Assembly (NCBI RefSeq): GCF_000153485.2
Contig: NC_018721.1
Location: 310,001 to 374,000 of the forward strand
Direction of reading: 5' to 3'
DNA: 64,000 nucleotides
Source: Psychroflexus torquis ATCC 700755
Lineage (GTDB): Bacteria > Bacteroidota > Bacteroidia > Flavobacteriales > Flavobacteriaceae
Below the pieces are notes generated by a model that saw only the letters and a list, made by a program, of their open reading frames with translations, was not told where the DNA came from and made no database searches. The position numbers and the translations under genes are program-made. Below, piece after piece: positions 53,863-62,985 of the stretch (within the stretch, counting starts at the first letter, position 1; the number at the start of each line of letters is the position of its first letter).

Positions 53863-55494
53863 ATGCTTTCAGTTTCAAATCTTTCTGTGCAATTTGGTAA
53901 ACGTATTCTTTTTGATGAAGTCAATACGACCTTTACCACTGGGAATTGCTATGGTATTATTGGTGCCAATGGTGCTGGAAAATCAACGTTCCTAAATATC
54001 ATTTCTAACAAAATGGATCCCACTTCTGGCAATGTCACCTTAGAGTCTGGTAAACGGATGTCTGTCTTGGAACAAGATCACTCCATGTTTGATAATTATA
54101 ATGTCCTAGAGACGGTCGTAATCGGGAATGAGCCGCTTTACAAGATCAAAAAGGAAATGGATGAGATCTATGCCAAAGAAGATTTTAATGATGCTGATGG
54201 TGAACGCGTTGGAGTCCTTCAAGTTGAATTTGAAGAAATGGACGGTTGGAATGCCGAGAGTAATGCCGCTGCCCTACTTTCTAATTTAGGTATAGAGTCA
54301 AGTTCTCACTATACATTGATTAAGGACTTAGATGGACCACAAAAAGTGAGAGTACTCTTAGCTAAAGCTATTTTTGGAAATCCTGATGTATTAATTATGG
54401 ATGAGCCTACCAACGATTTAGATTATGAAACTATATCTTGGTTGGAGAATTTCTTAGCAAACTTCAATAACACCGTTATTGTGGTTTCTCACGACCGTCA
54501 CTTCTTAGATGCGGTTTGTACTCATATCTCTGATATAGATTTTGGAAAAATCAACCATTATAGCGGTAACTATACCTTTTGGTATGAGTCGTCTCAACTC
54601 GCTGCCAAGCAACGTGCACAGCAAAACAAAAAGTCTGAAGAAAAGAAAAAAGAACTTCAACAATTTATTGAGCGTTTTAGTGCTAACGTGTCTAAGTCGA
54701 AGCAAGCGACGTCGAGAAAGAAAATGTTGGACAAATTGGACTTCCAGAATATCAAACCTTCGAATAGAAGATATCCTGCTATTATTTTTGAAAAAGAAAG
54801 AGAAGCTGGAGATCAAATTTTACATGCTGAAAACCTATCGGCTAGCATAGACGGTGAAGTCATTTTTAAAAATGTTCACATCAATTTAAACAAAAGTGAT
54901 AAAGTGGTCTTTTATTCAAAAGATTCTCGTGCTACCAGTGCTTTATATGAAATCATCAATGGCAATGCAGAACCAGATACAGGCTCTTATAAATGGGGAG
55001 TCACGACCAATCAATCCTACTTACCTAACGACAATAGTGACTATTTCGAAAGTAAATTTTCTCTTGTAGATTGGCTAAGACAATGGGCTAAAACTGAAGA
55101 AGAGAGAGAGGAAGTTCACATCCGTGGGTTTTTAGGCAAAATGCTTTTTAGTGGCGATGAAGCACTAAAGACTTGTAATGTACTTTCTGGAGGTGAAAAA
55201 GTAAGGTGTATGGTTAGTAGAATGATGATGACTAGAGCCAATGTTTTGATTTTAGATGAACCTACCAATCACTTAGATCTTGAAACCATAACCGCTTTCA
55301 ATAATTCTTTAAAGAATTTCAAAGGAAATATTTTACTTACTACTCATGATCATCAATTTGCACAAACAGTAGGTAATAGAGTGATTGAACTCACACCTAA
55401 TGGCATCATTGACAAATTTTCAACATTCGATGAATACATGTCGGATCCCAAAATCAAAGAACAACGTGAAAAGATGTATGCCGTAGAAGCCTAA
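53863..55494 (+). CDS. ABC-F family ATPase (translation-associated)
   Basis: 543 residues from ATG 53863; the earlier in-frame ATG at 53842 overlaps a TACTTTTG promoter-type box. Two ABC domains: Walker A GANGAGKSTFLN and Walker B VLIMDEPTNDLDYETISW, then the P-site tRNA interaction linker, then the second cassette. In the second cassette the Walker A is degenerate (FYSKDSRATSALYE), while LSGGEKVRCMVSRMMMTRAN and LILDEPTNHLDLETI remain. This matches the YbiT-like branch. Soluble and ribosome-bound, with no membrane helices. Confidence 0.95.
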   Translation: MLSVSNLSVQFGKRILFDEVNTTFTTGNCYGIIGANGAGKSTFLNIISNKMDPTSGNVTLESGKRMSVLEQDHSMFDNYNVLETVVIGNEPLYKIKKEMDEIYAKEDFNDADGERVGVLQVEFEEMDGWNAESNAAALLSNLGIESSSHYTLIKDLDGPQKVRVLLAKAIFGNPDVLIMDEPTNDLDYETISWLENFLANFNNTVIVVSHDRHFLDAVCTHISDIDFGKINHYSGNYTFWYESSQLAAKQRAQQNKKSEEKKKELQQFIERFSANVSKSKQATSRKKMLDKLDFQNIKPSNRRYPAIIFEKEREAGDQILHAENLSASIDGEVIFKNVHINLNKSDKVVFYSKDSRATSALYEIINGNAEPDTGSYKWGVTTNQSYLPNDNSDYFESKFSLVDWLRQWAKTEEEREEVHIRGFLGKMLFSGDEALKTCNVLSGGEKVRCMVSRMMMTRANVLILDEPTNHLDLETITAFNNSLKNFKGNILLTTHDHQFAQTVGNRVIELTPNGIIDKFSTFDEYMSDPKIKEQREKMYAVEA

Positions 55495-55510
55495 AAGCCA
55501 ATACATCATC

Positions 55511-55549
55511 AACTAAAAAAGACTTCGAGATTCGAGGTCTTTTTTAGTT
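55511..55549. terminator. Bidirectional terminator between convergent genes
   Basis: AACTAAAAAAGACTTCGA, loop GAT, then TCGAGGTCTTTTTTAGTT. One G-T pair in an 18-bp stem. It serves the ABC-F gene and mltG. Confidence 0.9.
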
Positions 55550-55567
55550 GATAAAGGAGATTAAATT

Positions 55568-56611
55568 TTATCTATAAATCTTTTGCTCATTCACCCAGTT
55601 TTGATAGATCCGAGCATTGCGGTTATGCTGTGCATAAGTTTTAGCAAATTTATGATACCCCATATTTTCTGTATCAGCAACGAAATACAAATAGTCATGA
55701 GATTCTGCATTCAGCACAGCGTCTATAGAAGACACATCCGGCATAGCGATAAGCCCTGGAGGTAATCCTTTGTTCTTGTAAGTGTTATAAGGAGAGTCCA
55801 AATCTAAATCCTTATACAAAACACGTTTAATTGGAGTTTCAAAATCTTGATTTTGGTTTTGGATGGCAAAAATTACCGTAGGGTCTGCTTGTAACTTCAT
55901 TCCAATGCGAAGTCTATTTAAATAAACTCCAGCAACCTTAGGTCGCTCCTCTACTTTAGCGGTTTCTTTTTGAACTATAGCCGCTAAAGACATGACTTCT
56001 GTAGGTGTCAAATTGAGAGCGTTAGCCTTTTTAGTTCGGCTTGTATTCCAAAATTCAGTATAATAATTGACCATTCTATCCCGAAATTCTTCTCCAGAGG
56101 TATTCCAGTAAAATTCGTAGGTATTTGGAATATAAAATTTTAGGCTTTCTAGAGCTGTTATTTGTAGAGAATCCAAAAAAGTACTATCCACCATTGCAGA
56201 TAATAGAGATATGCTGTCGGCTTCAATTTGTTCTGCAATTCTTCCAGAAAGTTCTTCTAGCCTATGTTGGTTGTTAAAGCTAACTTGTATGGGAACATTC
56301 CTAGATCGTAAAGTGTTGACAATTTTGTTATTATTCATTCCTTTTTCCAACACAAAATGACCGGCTCTTATTGAATTTTGATAGCCTTTCTTTTCTGCCA
56401 CAGTAATAAAATCCTCTGTGTTTCTAAGTAAAGGATGAATCTGATCAACAACCTGCTGAAGACTACTCCCTGTTAAAATATAAACCGATTGCTTTTCAGT
56501 TTCGAAAGTGGTATTTGGAGAGAAAATAGTTGTGTAAATAGCGTAACTTATAACACCTAGAATAACTAGACCTACCGCAGAAGCTGCGATTAATATTTTT
56601 TTAATGTACAT
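55568..56611 (-). CDS. mltG: MltG endolytic murein transglycosylase
   Basis: 347 residues. One N-terminal membrane anchor (7-28), a LysM-like domain and the YceG catalytic domain. The catalytic Glu216 is in LAAIVQKETAKVEERPKVAG, with YLNRLRIGMKLQADPTV and PPGLIAMP further on. It cuts nascent glycan strands and sets their length. Its start overlaps the GNAT gene by 11 bases, so the minus-strand trio dapF-GNAT-mltG is one operon. Confidence 0.96.
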   Translation of the reverse strand: MYIKKILIAASAVGLVILGVISYAIYTTIFSPNTTFETEKQSVYILTGSSLQQVVDQIHPLLRNTEDFITVAEKKGYQNSIRAGHFVLEKGMNNNKIVNTLRSRNVPIQVSFNNQHRLEELSGRIAEQIEADSISLLSAMVDSTFLDSLQITALESLKFYIPNTYEFYWNTSGEEFRDRMVNYYTEFWNTSRTKKANALNLTPTEVMSLAAIVQKETAKVEERPKVAGVYLNRLRIGMKLQADPTVIFAIQNQNQDFETPIKRVLYKDLDLDSPYNTYKNKGLPPGLIAMPDVSSIDAVLNAESHDYLYFVADTENMGYHKFAKTYAQHNRNARIYQNWVNEQKIYR

Positions 56612-57128
56612 GCATTATTTTTTGAAGTAAATATTCACTTTGAAATTTACCAGCATTAAATCTCCAATCTTTCTTAAGACCAATTTCTTCAAATCCAAAG
56701 CTTTTAAAAAGCCTTAAACTATTTTTGTTATTTTCTATAATTGAAGCGAATATTTGATGCAAATCCAAGACATCAAAAGTATAATCTAACATCAATTCCA
56801 AAGCTTCTGTACCATAACCTTTAGCCTGGTAATCCTTAAGAATTAGAATACCAAGACCGGCTCGCTTATTCTTAGGATCAAAATCATAAAGATCTATAAA
56901 TCCAATAGGTTGCTTATTATGCAAGGCAATAACCAGTCGCATTTGCTTAACTTCATAAATATCTTTGTAAGCATTTTGTAAGTACTCTTTTAAGACCGAT
57001 CTAGAGAAGGGCTGAACCGTATCACTTAAATACCAAAAGTGTTCATCATTTTCCACCAGCTCAAGAAAATCCAAATCTTCTAAGATCAAGGCTCTAAGTA
57101 AAATGTGTGAACTTTTAAGTTTTATCAT
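56601..57128 (-). CDS. GNAT-family N-acetyltransferase
   Basis: 175 residues from ATG 57128 (an ATG five codons earlier is possible). Acetyl-CoA-binding motif A is RAGLGILILKDYQAKGYGTE, followed by LELMLDYTFDVLDLHQIFAS and IENNKNSLRLFKSFGFEEIG. The RimJ/SpeG-like pattern suggests acetylation of an amine on a protein or polyamine; the substrate is unknown. It overlaps dapF by 14 bases and mltG by 11. Confidence 0.93.
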   Translation of the reverse strand: MIKLKSSHILLRALILEDLDFLELVENDEHFWYLSDTVQPFSRSVLKEYLQNAYKDIYEVKQMRLVIALHNKQPIGFIDLYDFDPKNKRAGLGILILKDYQAKGYGTEALELMLDYTFDVLDLHQIFASIIENNKNSLRLFKSFGFEEIGLKKDWRFNAGKFQSEYLLQKIMHVH

Positions 57129-57906
57129 TATAATTTCCTTCAAATACGAATGTAGCAGGTCCCTTTAACCAAATATTTTTAGCTGCATTTAAACCTTCAA
57201 TTTCAAAATCAACTTCCAAAGATCCGCCTTTAGTAAGAACCTTCACCGGCAAATCTTCAACTTTATTGGCCATTTTTGATGTTATAGCTGCAGCAGTAAC
57301 TCCGGTGCCACAAGAATAGGTTTCATCTTCCACTCCCCTTTCATAGGTTCTTACATGGACATCTCCGTCAATAACTTGAATAAAGTTAACATTGGTTCCT
57401 CCTATAGCCTCATAGTTGGGAAGATTTCTTATTCTGCGACCCTGTGCAAAAACATCAAAATCTTTCACATCATCCACAAAAGCTACGTGGTGTGGAGAAC
57501 CTGTATTCATAAAAGAAGCTTCTCTACTTAAATTTACAGTGGGAACGTCTATCATTTTTAAACTGACTGTTTCCCCTTTAATTATAGCAGAATGTAAGCC
57601 ATCTACAGCTTCAAAAGTTGTTTCAGAATCGATAATGCCAAGTTGTTTTGCAAAAGCAACTATACATCTCCCACCATTCCCACACATGCTGCTTTCTTTG
57701 CCATCTGCGTTAAAATAAATCATTTTGAAATCTGAAATAGAATCGGATGGATTTTCCAGTAAAATAAGACCGTCCGCTCCTACACCAAATCGTCTATCAC
57801 ATAAGCCTTGGATGAATTTGGCATCGTTTTTGAAAATTGGGATCCTGTTATCAATAAGTACAAAATCGTTTCCCGTTCCCTGATATTTAAAGAAATGTAA
57901 GTCCAT
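57115..57906 (-). CDS. dapF: Diaminopimelate epimerase
   Basis: 263 residues, normal length. It converts LL- to meso-diaminopimelate for lysine and peptidoglycan. The two active-site cysteines are Cys75 (SSMCGNGGRC) and Cys199 (ETYSCGTGVTA). GVGADGLILL and GSPHHVAFVDD are further family signatures. First gene of the operon with the GNAT gene and mltG, both of which also point to cell-wall growth. Confidence 0.97.
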   Translation of the reverse strand: MDLHFFKYQGTGNDFVLIDNRIPIFKNDAKFIQGLCDRRFGVGADGLILLENPSDSISDFKMIYFNADGKESSMCGNGGRCIVAFAKQLGIIDSETTFEAVDGLHSAIIKGETVSLKMIDVPTVNLSREASFMNTGSPHHVAFVDDVKDFDVFAQGRRIRNLPNYEAIGGTNVNFIQVIDGDVHVRTYERGVEDETYSCGTGVTAAAITSKMANKVEDLPVKVLTKGGSLEVDFEIEGLNAAKNIWLKGPATFVFEGNYNDKT

Positions 57907-58032
57907 TAATAGTAATTGTAATCTGCAAATATAGGATAATAATAAGGGAAACGCTTGGGTTAAAAATGGGTTAAATTCATTCTTAATATAAAGACATAAA
58001 GTAATTTTAAATTCACTAAAATAATACTAGTC

Positions 58033-59439
58033 ATGAAAAAAAACATTAAATTTTTTGTTCTAGCTCTAATGGTCAGCTTTCTTAGCATTGGTGTATATAA
58101 AATCTTTTTTGAGGCACCGCCCTTAATTTCCGAATCTTACCAAGTACCCTGGCAACAAGATAGTATGAATCCAACAGCGCAGCTTACTTCAGCTCTAGAA
58201 GAAAAGTCTGAATTAAATTTCACTGAGGCTGCAGAAAGAACCGTAAACGCCGTTGTTCACGTAAAAAATGTAGCCACTACAAGGCAACCTAGAAGTTTAT
58301 TTGACTACTACTACGGAAGCGGAGAAACTCAAAAAGCAATAAGAGGTGCCGGATCCGGAGTAATCTTGAGTCCCGATGGATTAATAGTCACCAATAATCA
58401 TGTGATTAAAGGAGCCTCTGAACTTCAAGTCACCTTAAATAATAACAAAACCTATGTGGCAGAAGTCATCGGCACTTCATCTCAAAACGACATTGCTTTA
58501 TTAAAAATAGACGCGACAAATTTGGATTATCTCCCTTTTGGAGATTCCGATCAAATTAAGGTTGGCGAGTGGGTCCTAGCCGTTGGTAATCCATTTAACC
58601 TCACCTCTACAGTAACTGCAGGTATTGTAAGTGCAAAGGCTAGAGATTTGAGTGGAAGTGATGATCAATTTCAGTCTTTTATACAAACAGACGCCGCAGT
58701 GAATCCTGGAAATAGCGGTGGTGCTTTGGTTAACACACGAGGAGAACTCATAGGTATTAACACCGCCATCACTTCTCAAACCGGCTCCTTCGTAGGCTAT
58801 TCTTTTGCTATTCCAAGTAACAATGCCAAAAAAATAGTTGAAGATTTAATCGAATTTGGTAATGTAAGAAAAGCAGTACTAGGGATTAGAGGAACCGACT
58901 TGAGTAGCGAGACAGCAAAACAACTGGAAATCGAAATATCACAAGGCTTTTATATCGATGGAGTAGACCCTAAAGGTGGTGCCTATAAAGCAGGTCTTAA
59001 AAAAGGTGATATTATTAAATCTATCGATGATATTAAAATCAGAAAGTTTGCAGATATGACAGGTTACTTAAGTTCGAAAAATCCAGGAGAAACTGTGACT
59101 ATTACTTACTTGAGAAATAATAACGAACGTGAGTCTAAAGTAACCTTGGATATCTTTAAAGTCTACCAGATTGAAGATATCGGTTTAGAAGTATCAGAGA
59201 TTTCAGAAGATCAACTTCAAAAATATGGTGCGTCTTCGGGCGTTGTCATCAGTAAGGTTTTACCAAATAGTTTTACTAAAAACGATATCACGGGTGTATT
59301 GATTACTAAAATTAATGACAAGGAGGTTTACACAATTGAAGATGTAAAGTCTATCATAAAAAATAAAAATCCTGAAGAACCTATGCTAGTGACCTTTCTA
59401 ACCCCAAAAGGACAAGAAAAAACGTATGTATTTAGGTAA
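58033..59439 (+). CDS. HtrA/DegP-family periplasmic serine protease
   Basis: 468 residues. An N-terminal signal anchor (6-24). The trypsin-like domain has the triad His123 (VTNNHVIKGA), Asp153 (QNDIALLKID) and Ser228 (NPGNSGGAL). Two PDZ domains follow from about 280 (RKAVLGIRGTDL, GAYKAGLKKGDI) and from about 380. It degrades or refolds damaged envelope proteins. Divergent from dapF. Single gene closed by a terminator. Confidence 0.96.
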   Translation: MKKNIKFFVLALMVSFLSIGVYKIFFEAPPLISESYQVPWQQDSMNPTAQLTSALEEKSELNFTEAAERTVNAVVHVKNVATTRQPRSLFDYYYGSGETQKAIRGAGSGVILSPDGLIVTNNHVIKGASELQVTLNNNKTYVAEVIGTSSQNDIALLKIDATNLDYLPFGDSDQIKVGEWVLAVGNPFNLTSTVTAGIVSAKARDLSGSDDQFQSFIQTDAAVNPGNSGGALVNTRGELIGINTAITSQTGSFVGYSFAIPSNNAKKIVEDLIEFGNVRKAVLGIRGTDLSSETAKQLEIEISQGFYIDGVDPKGGAYKAGLKKGDIIKSIDDIKIRKFADMTGYLSSKNPGETVTITYLRNNNERESKVTLDIFKVYQIEDIGLEVSEISEDQLQKYGASSGVVISKVLPNSFTKNDITGVLITKINDKEVYTIEDVKSIIKNKNPEEPMLVTFLTPKGQEKTYVFR

Positions 59440-59466
59440 ATGGAATTAGCTTTTTCAATTCAAAAT

Positions 59467-59497
59467 AAAACTCTCAATCTCATAGATTGGGAGTTTT
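59467..59497 (+). terminator. Terminator after htrA
   Basis: AAAACTCTCAATCT, loop CAT, AGATTGGGAGTTTT and further T. One G-T pair in the stem. Confidence 0.88.
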
Positions 59498-59551
59498 TTA
59501 ATTTTACTTTCCTATTCACTGAGTTGTACCCATTAATAGGTTATGAATTCC

Positions 59552-59559
59552 TATATTTG
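59552..59559 (+). promoter_or_regulatory. -7 box of the hpt-adk-obg operon
   Basis: TATATTTG matches TAnnTTTG perfectly and lies 23 bases before the ATG at 59582. This rules out the longer frame beginning at 59543. The nearest TTG (59524-59526) is 25 bases away, somewhat long for a -33 element. Confidence 0.6.
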
Positions 59560-59581
59560 CGCTTTTATTAAATTCAACAGA

Positions 59582-60121
59582 ATGATCAAACTTCACGATT
59601 TAGAATTCGAACCCTATCTAGGTCCTGAAAAGATTCAAGATACTGTAAAGCAACTCGCTGAAGAACTTTCCAAAGACTACTCTTCAAAAACTCCTATTTT
59701 CTTAGGAATTTTAAATGGTGCCTTTATGTTTTTATCTGACTTATTGAAATATTACAAAGGAGATTGTGAAGTCAGTTTTACTAAATTAGCTTCCTACAAA
59801 GGAACTTCTTCTTCGGGTGAAGTGAGCACATTGCTTGGAGCGGGAAACTTGAAAGACAGAGACGTTATTGTAATTGAAGATATCGTAGATACAGGACTTA
59901 CGCTAGAACATATTGTTAGTCAATTAAAAAAAGAAGGGGTAGCTTCCTTCAAAATAGCAAGCCTATTTTTTAAGCCAGAAGCTTATAAGAAATCCCTTCC
60001 TATAGATTATGTTGGGCTGGAAATTCCAAATAAGTTTATCGTAGGTTATGGATTGGATTATAATGGATTAGGAAGAAATTTGCCAGAAATATATCAACTT
60101 AAATCAAGTATAGATGATTAA
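59582..60121 (+). CDS. hpt: Hypoxanthine phosphoribosyltransferase
   Basis: 179 residues. The PRPP-binding motif is VIVIEDIVDTGLTLEHI; the hood and substrate loops are in FLGILNGAFMF and SFTKLASYKGTSSSG. Purine salvage: hypoxanthine or guanine plus PRPP to IMP or GMP. Cytoplasmic. It overlaps adk by eight bases. Confidence 0.95.
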   Translation: MIKLHDLEFEPYLGPEKIQDTVKQLAEELSKDYSSKTPIFLGILNGAFMFLSDLLKYYKGDCEVSFTKLASYKGTSSSGEVSTLLGAGNLKDRDVIVIEDIVDTGLTLEHIVSQLKKEGVASFKIASLFFKPEAYKKSLPIDYVGLEIPNKFIVGYGLDYNGLGRNLPEIYQLKSSIDD

Positions 60122-60701
60122 CATCGTGTTATTTGGCCCTCCAGGCGCTGGAAAAGGAACACAAGCAGAACACCTTAAGGAGAAATATGGACTTGTACAT
60201 ATTTCAACAGGAGATTTGTTTAGGTACAATATCAAAAATGAAACTGAACTTGGAAAACTAGCCAAATCTTATATGGATAAAGGTGCTTTAGTTCCCGATG
60301 AAGTCACCATTAAAATGCTCAATGCCAAAGTTGAAGACCATCTCGATAGCAAAGGGTTTATTTTTGATGGGTTTCCAAGAACTCAATCACAAGCTAAGTC
60401 TTTAAACAAATTAATGATTTCAAAAAACTCTCAAATTAACTCAATGGTCGCTTTAGAAGTTGCAGATGGTGTTATTGTTGAGCGGTTATTGGAACGAGGC
60501 AAAACCTCGGGGCGTAAAGACGATGCCAGCGAAGAAGTGATTCGCAACAGAATAAAAGTATATTATAATGAAACGGAAATTCTTAAGGAATTTTACAAAA
60601 AAGAGGATAAATACTTTGGTGTGAATGGTGTGGGCTCAATTTCTGAGATTACTCAACGCATCAGTAAAGTCATTGACTCTTTATATAAATCGAGCATTTA
60701 G
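60114..60701 (+). CDS. adk: Adenylate kinase
   Basis: 195 residues, the short form without a zinc-type LID (RLLERGKTSGRKDDASEE). P-loop GPPGAGKGT at 8-16; AMP-binding HISTGDLFRYNI and GFIFDGFPRTQSQA. Equilibrates ATP, ADP and AMP. Second gene of the hpt-adk-obg run, nine bases before obg. Confidence 0.97.
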   Translation: MINIVLFGPPGAGKGTQAEHLKEKYGLVHISTGDLFRYNIKNETELGKLAKSYMDKGALVPDEVTIKMLNAKVEDHLDSKGFIFDGFPRTQSQAKSLNKLMISKNSQINSMVALEVADGVIVERLLERGKTSGRKDDASEEVIRNRIKVYYNETEILKEFYKKEDKYFGVNGVGSISEITQRISKVIDSLYKSSI

Positions 60702-60710
60702 CTTACTATT

Positions 60711-61730
60711 ATGACAGAAGGTAACTTTGTAGACTATATCAAAATACACTTAAAATCTGGAAATGGAGGAAAAGGCTCCGCGCATATGAGACGGGAAAAA
60801 TATATCCCGAAAGGTGGTCCAGACGGTGGTGATGGTGGTCGTGGTGGTCATATCATTTTTAAAACGAATAAAGATCTCTGGACCTTGTTTCATCTTAAGT
60901 TTAAAAGACACATTAGAGCTACACATGGAGGACACGGTGGTAAGGAAACCAGTACGGGTGCAGGAGGTGAGGATCAGTACATAGAAATCCCACTAGGAAC
61001 AGTTATCCGTGATACAGTAACTAATGAAGTTATTAAGGAAATGACGGAGCATGAAGAGGAATATATCGTTGCACAAGGTGGAATGGGTGGTAAAGGTAAT
61101 TCTTATTTTAAAAGTTCGACCAACCAAACTCCACGCTATGTTCAACCCGGTATTCTTGGTCAAGAACTAGATATTACTTTAGAGCTCAAACTTCTTGCAG
61201 ATGTTGGATTGGTTGGATTTCCAAATGCAGGCAAGTCCACTTTACTTTCAGTTATAACCGCTGCAAAACCAAAAATTGCAAATTACGAATTCACCACACT
61301 AAAGCCCAATTTGGGTATTGTACAATACAGAGATTACAAAACTTTTGTAGTTGCAGACATTCCTGGAATAATTGAAGGAGCTGCAGAAGGAAAAGGATTA
61401 GGATATAGGTTTTTAAGACATATTGAAAGAAATTCAACCTTATTATTTCTTATTCCTGCGGATGCTGGAAGCGTTAAAAAACAATATGAAATCTTATTAG
61501 ATGAACTTAGGCGTTATAACCCTGAACTCTTGGACAAGTCTAGAGTTATTGCGATTACCAAGTCTGATCTTTTGGATGATGAGCTAAAAACTGAATTGGC
61601 TGAAGAAATTGAACATGCGTTTGATACTATTCCACACGTCTTTATCTCATCTATCGCACAGCAAGGATTACAACCTCTGAAAGATTTGTTATGGAAAACA
61701 TTGAACGAAGATAAGATTAAGAAAGCTTAG
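60711..61730 (+). CDS. obg: Obg/CgtA ribosome-associated GTPase
   Basis: 339 residues. The glycine-rich Obg fold occupies 1-160 ([29 protein letters not shown]). G1 is [12 protein letters not shown]3 [12 protein letters not shown]4 ITKSDLL. It controls late 50S assembly and stress responses. It lacks the extra C-terminal Obg domain, as is usual in Bacteroidetes. The last 14 bases overlap the convergent kinase gene. Confidence 0.97.
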   Translation: MTEGNFVDYIKIHLKSGNGGKGSAHMRREKYIPKGGPDGGDGGRGGHIIFKTNKDLWTLFHLKFKRHIRATHGGHGGKETSTGAGGEDQYIEIPLGTVIRDTVTNEVIKEMTEHEEEYIVAQGGMGGKGNSYFKSSTNQTPRYVQPGILGQELDITLELKLLADVGLVGFPNAGKSTLLSVITAAKPKIANYEFTTLKPNLGIVQYRDYKTFVVADIPGIIEGAAEGKGLGYRFLRHIERNSTLLFLIPADAGSVKKQYEILLDELRRYNPELLDKSRVIAITKSDLLDDELKTELAEEIEHAFDTIPHVFISSIAQQGLQPLKDLLWKTLNEDKIKKA

Positions 61731-62868
61731 GTAGTCTTATTTCAAAGGTAGTCCCCTTCTCTGCAGAACTGGTTAAAACCCGAATTTTACCATAATGATA
61801 ATCTTCTACAATTCGTTTAGAAAGTGAGAGTCCAAGACCCCACCCTCTCTTTTTTGTGGAATAGCCAGGCTGAAAAATAGTTTTAAATTTTGAAGCTGGA
61901 ATTCCTTTTCCAGTATCCTTGATATGGATTTTAAATCCATTCTTTTCTTCAAATAACAGAAGACTTAGTTCCCCCCTACCCTTCATAGCATCGATAGCAT
62001 TTTTGGTGAGATTTTCTATCGTCCAACTTAAAAGGACTGGATTCAGTTTACAAGTGAGTTCCTTATCTGGTAGCTCAACTGAAAATTCAATCAATTTAGA
62101 ACTTCTATCTCTTAGGTAATTAAAAGAATGTTCCACCACTGTATTAAGGCTAGCCTTTTCTAAGGTGAGCTTTGAGCCTACTTTAGAAAAACGCTCCGTA
62201 ATTGTTCTTAGGCGATCTATATCTTTTTCAATTTCCTTAATATAGTCTGGATTGACATTTTCTGATCTTAAAATTTCCATCCAACCCACAAGTGAAGATA
62301 GTGGTGTGCCTATTTGGTGTGCAGTTTCTTTAGCCATCCCTGCCCAAAGTTTATTCTTCTCACTATTTTTTGCAGTGATATAATACAGGTAAATTAACCC
62401 TAGCAAAAGAAAAATAATAAGCAAAAGGATGAAGGGATAATATTTAATTTTAGTGAGCACAGCAGAATCACTATAATATAAATATTGCTTACCAACCTTA
62501 TCTAAGTCAATGACTATAGGTTGATTTTGGGCTTTAACAGATTCAAAATATCGCCTGAGTTTTGTAGAGTCTTTTGAAATGCTTTCTGGAATATTATTAA
62601 CTTCCTTAAATTGATTGGACTCATCAACAATAAACATAGGAATATCATTATTGGCATTCAATATCTCCAGTTCGAGATTCAAATCTTGCTCTTCTCCTGC
62701 TTTATTTATCGATTCTTGGGCGTAAGACCATATCCTCATTTTTTCTCGCTCTTCCTGTTTCACACCCTCATAAAACACAGAAATATTCCAGACAACAACC
62801 CCAATAACAACAAAAGAAGTAATTAGAATAAAAAGTCTAGCGTAGACGGTGTTTTCAAAAAATTTCAT
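61717..62868 (-). CDS. Sensor histidine kinase (HisKA/HATPase type)
   Basis: 383 residues from ATG 62868; the longer frame from 62994 adds 42 residues without coding character and would overlap purK. Two membrane helices (about 10-30 and 155-175) enclose a sensor domain of ~120 residues. The H box is [16 protein letters not shown], the N box [11 protein letters not shown], and [15 protein letters not shown] and [14 protein letters not shown] are the G boxes. No regulator gene is adjacent, so its partner is elsewhere. Confidence 0.94.
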   Translation of the reverse strand: MKFFENTVYARLFILITSFVVIGVVVWNISVFYEGVKQEEREKMRIWSYAQESINKAGEEQDLNLELEILNANNDIPMFIVDESNQFKEVNNIPESISKDSTKLRRYFESVKAQNQPIVIDLDKVGKQYLYYSDSAVLTKIKYYPFILLLIIFLLLGLIYLYYITAKNSEKNKLWAGMAKETAHQIGTPLSSLVGWMEILRSENVNPDYIKEIEKDIDRLRTITERFSKVGSKLTLEKASLNTVVEHSFNYLRDRSSKLIEFSVELPDKELTCKLNPVLLSWTIENLTKNAIDAMKGRGELSLLLFEEKNGFKIHIKDTGKGIPASKFKTIFQPGYSTKKRGWGLGLSLSKRIVEDYHYGKIRVLTSSAEKGTTFEIRLPKLS

Positions 62869-62985
62869 GGATTTATTATTTACACAATAATAACGAAAAG
62901 CGATATGATGTAGTATACTTCTTTTAAAAATGAAATTTTTTGGAAAAGCACTCACCACAGTAAGTAATTCTCTTATTTTTGTGTC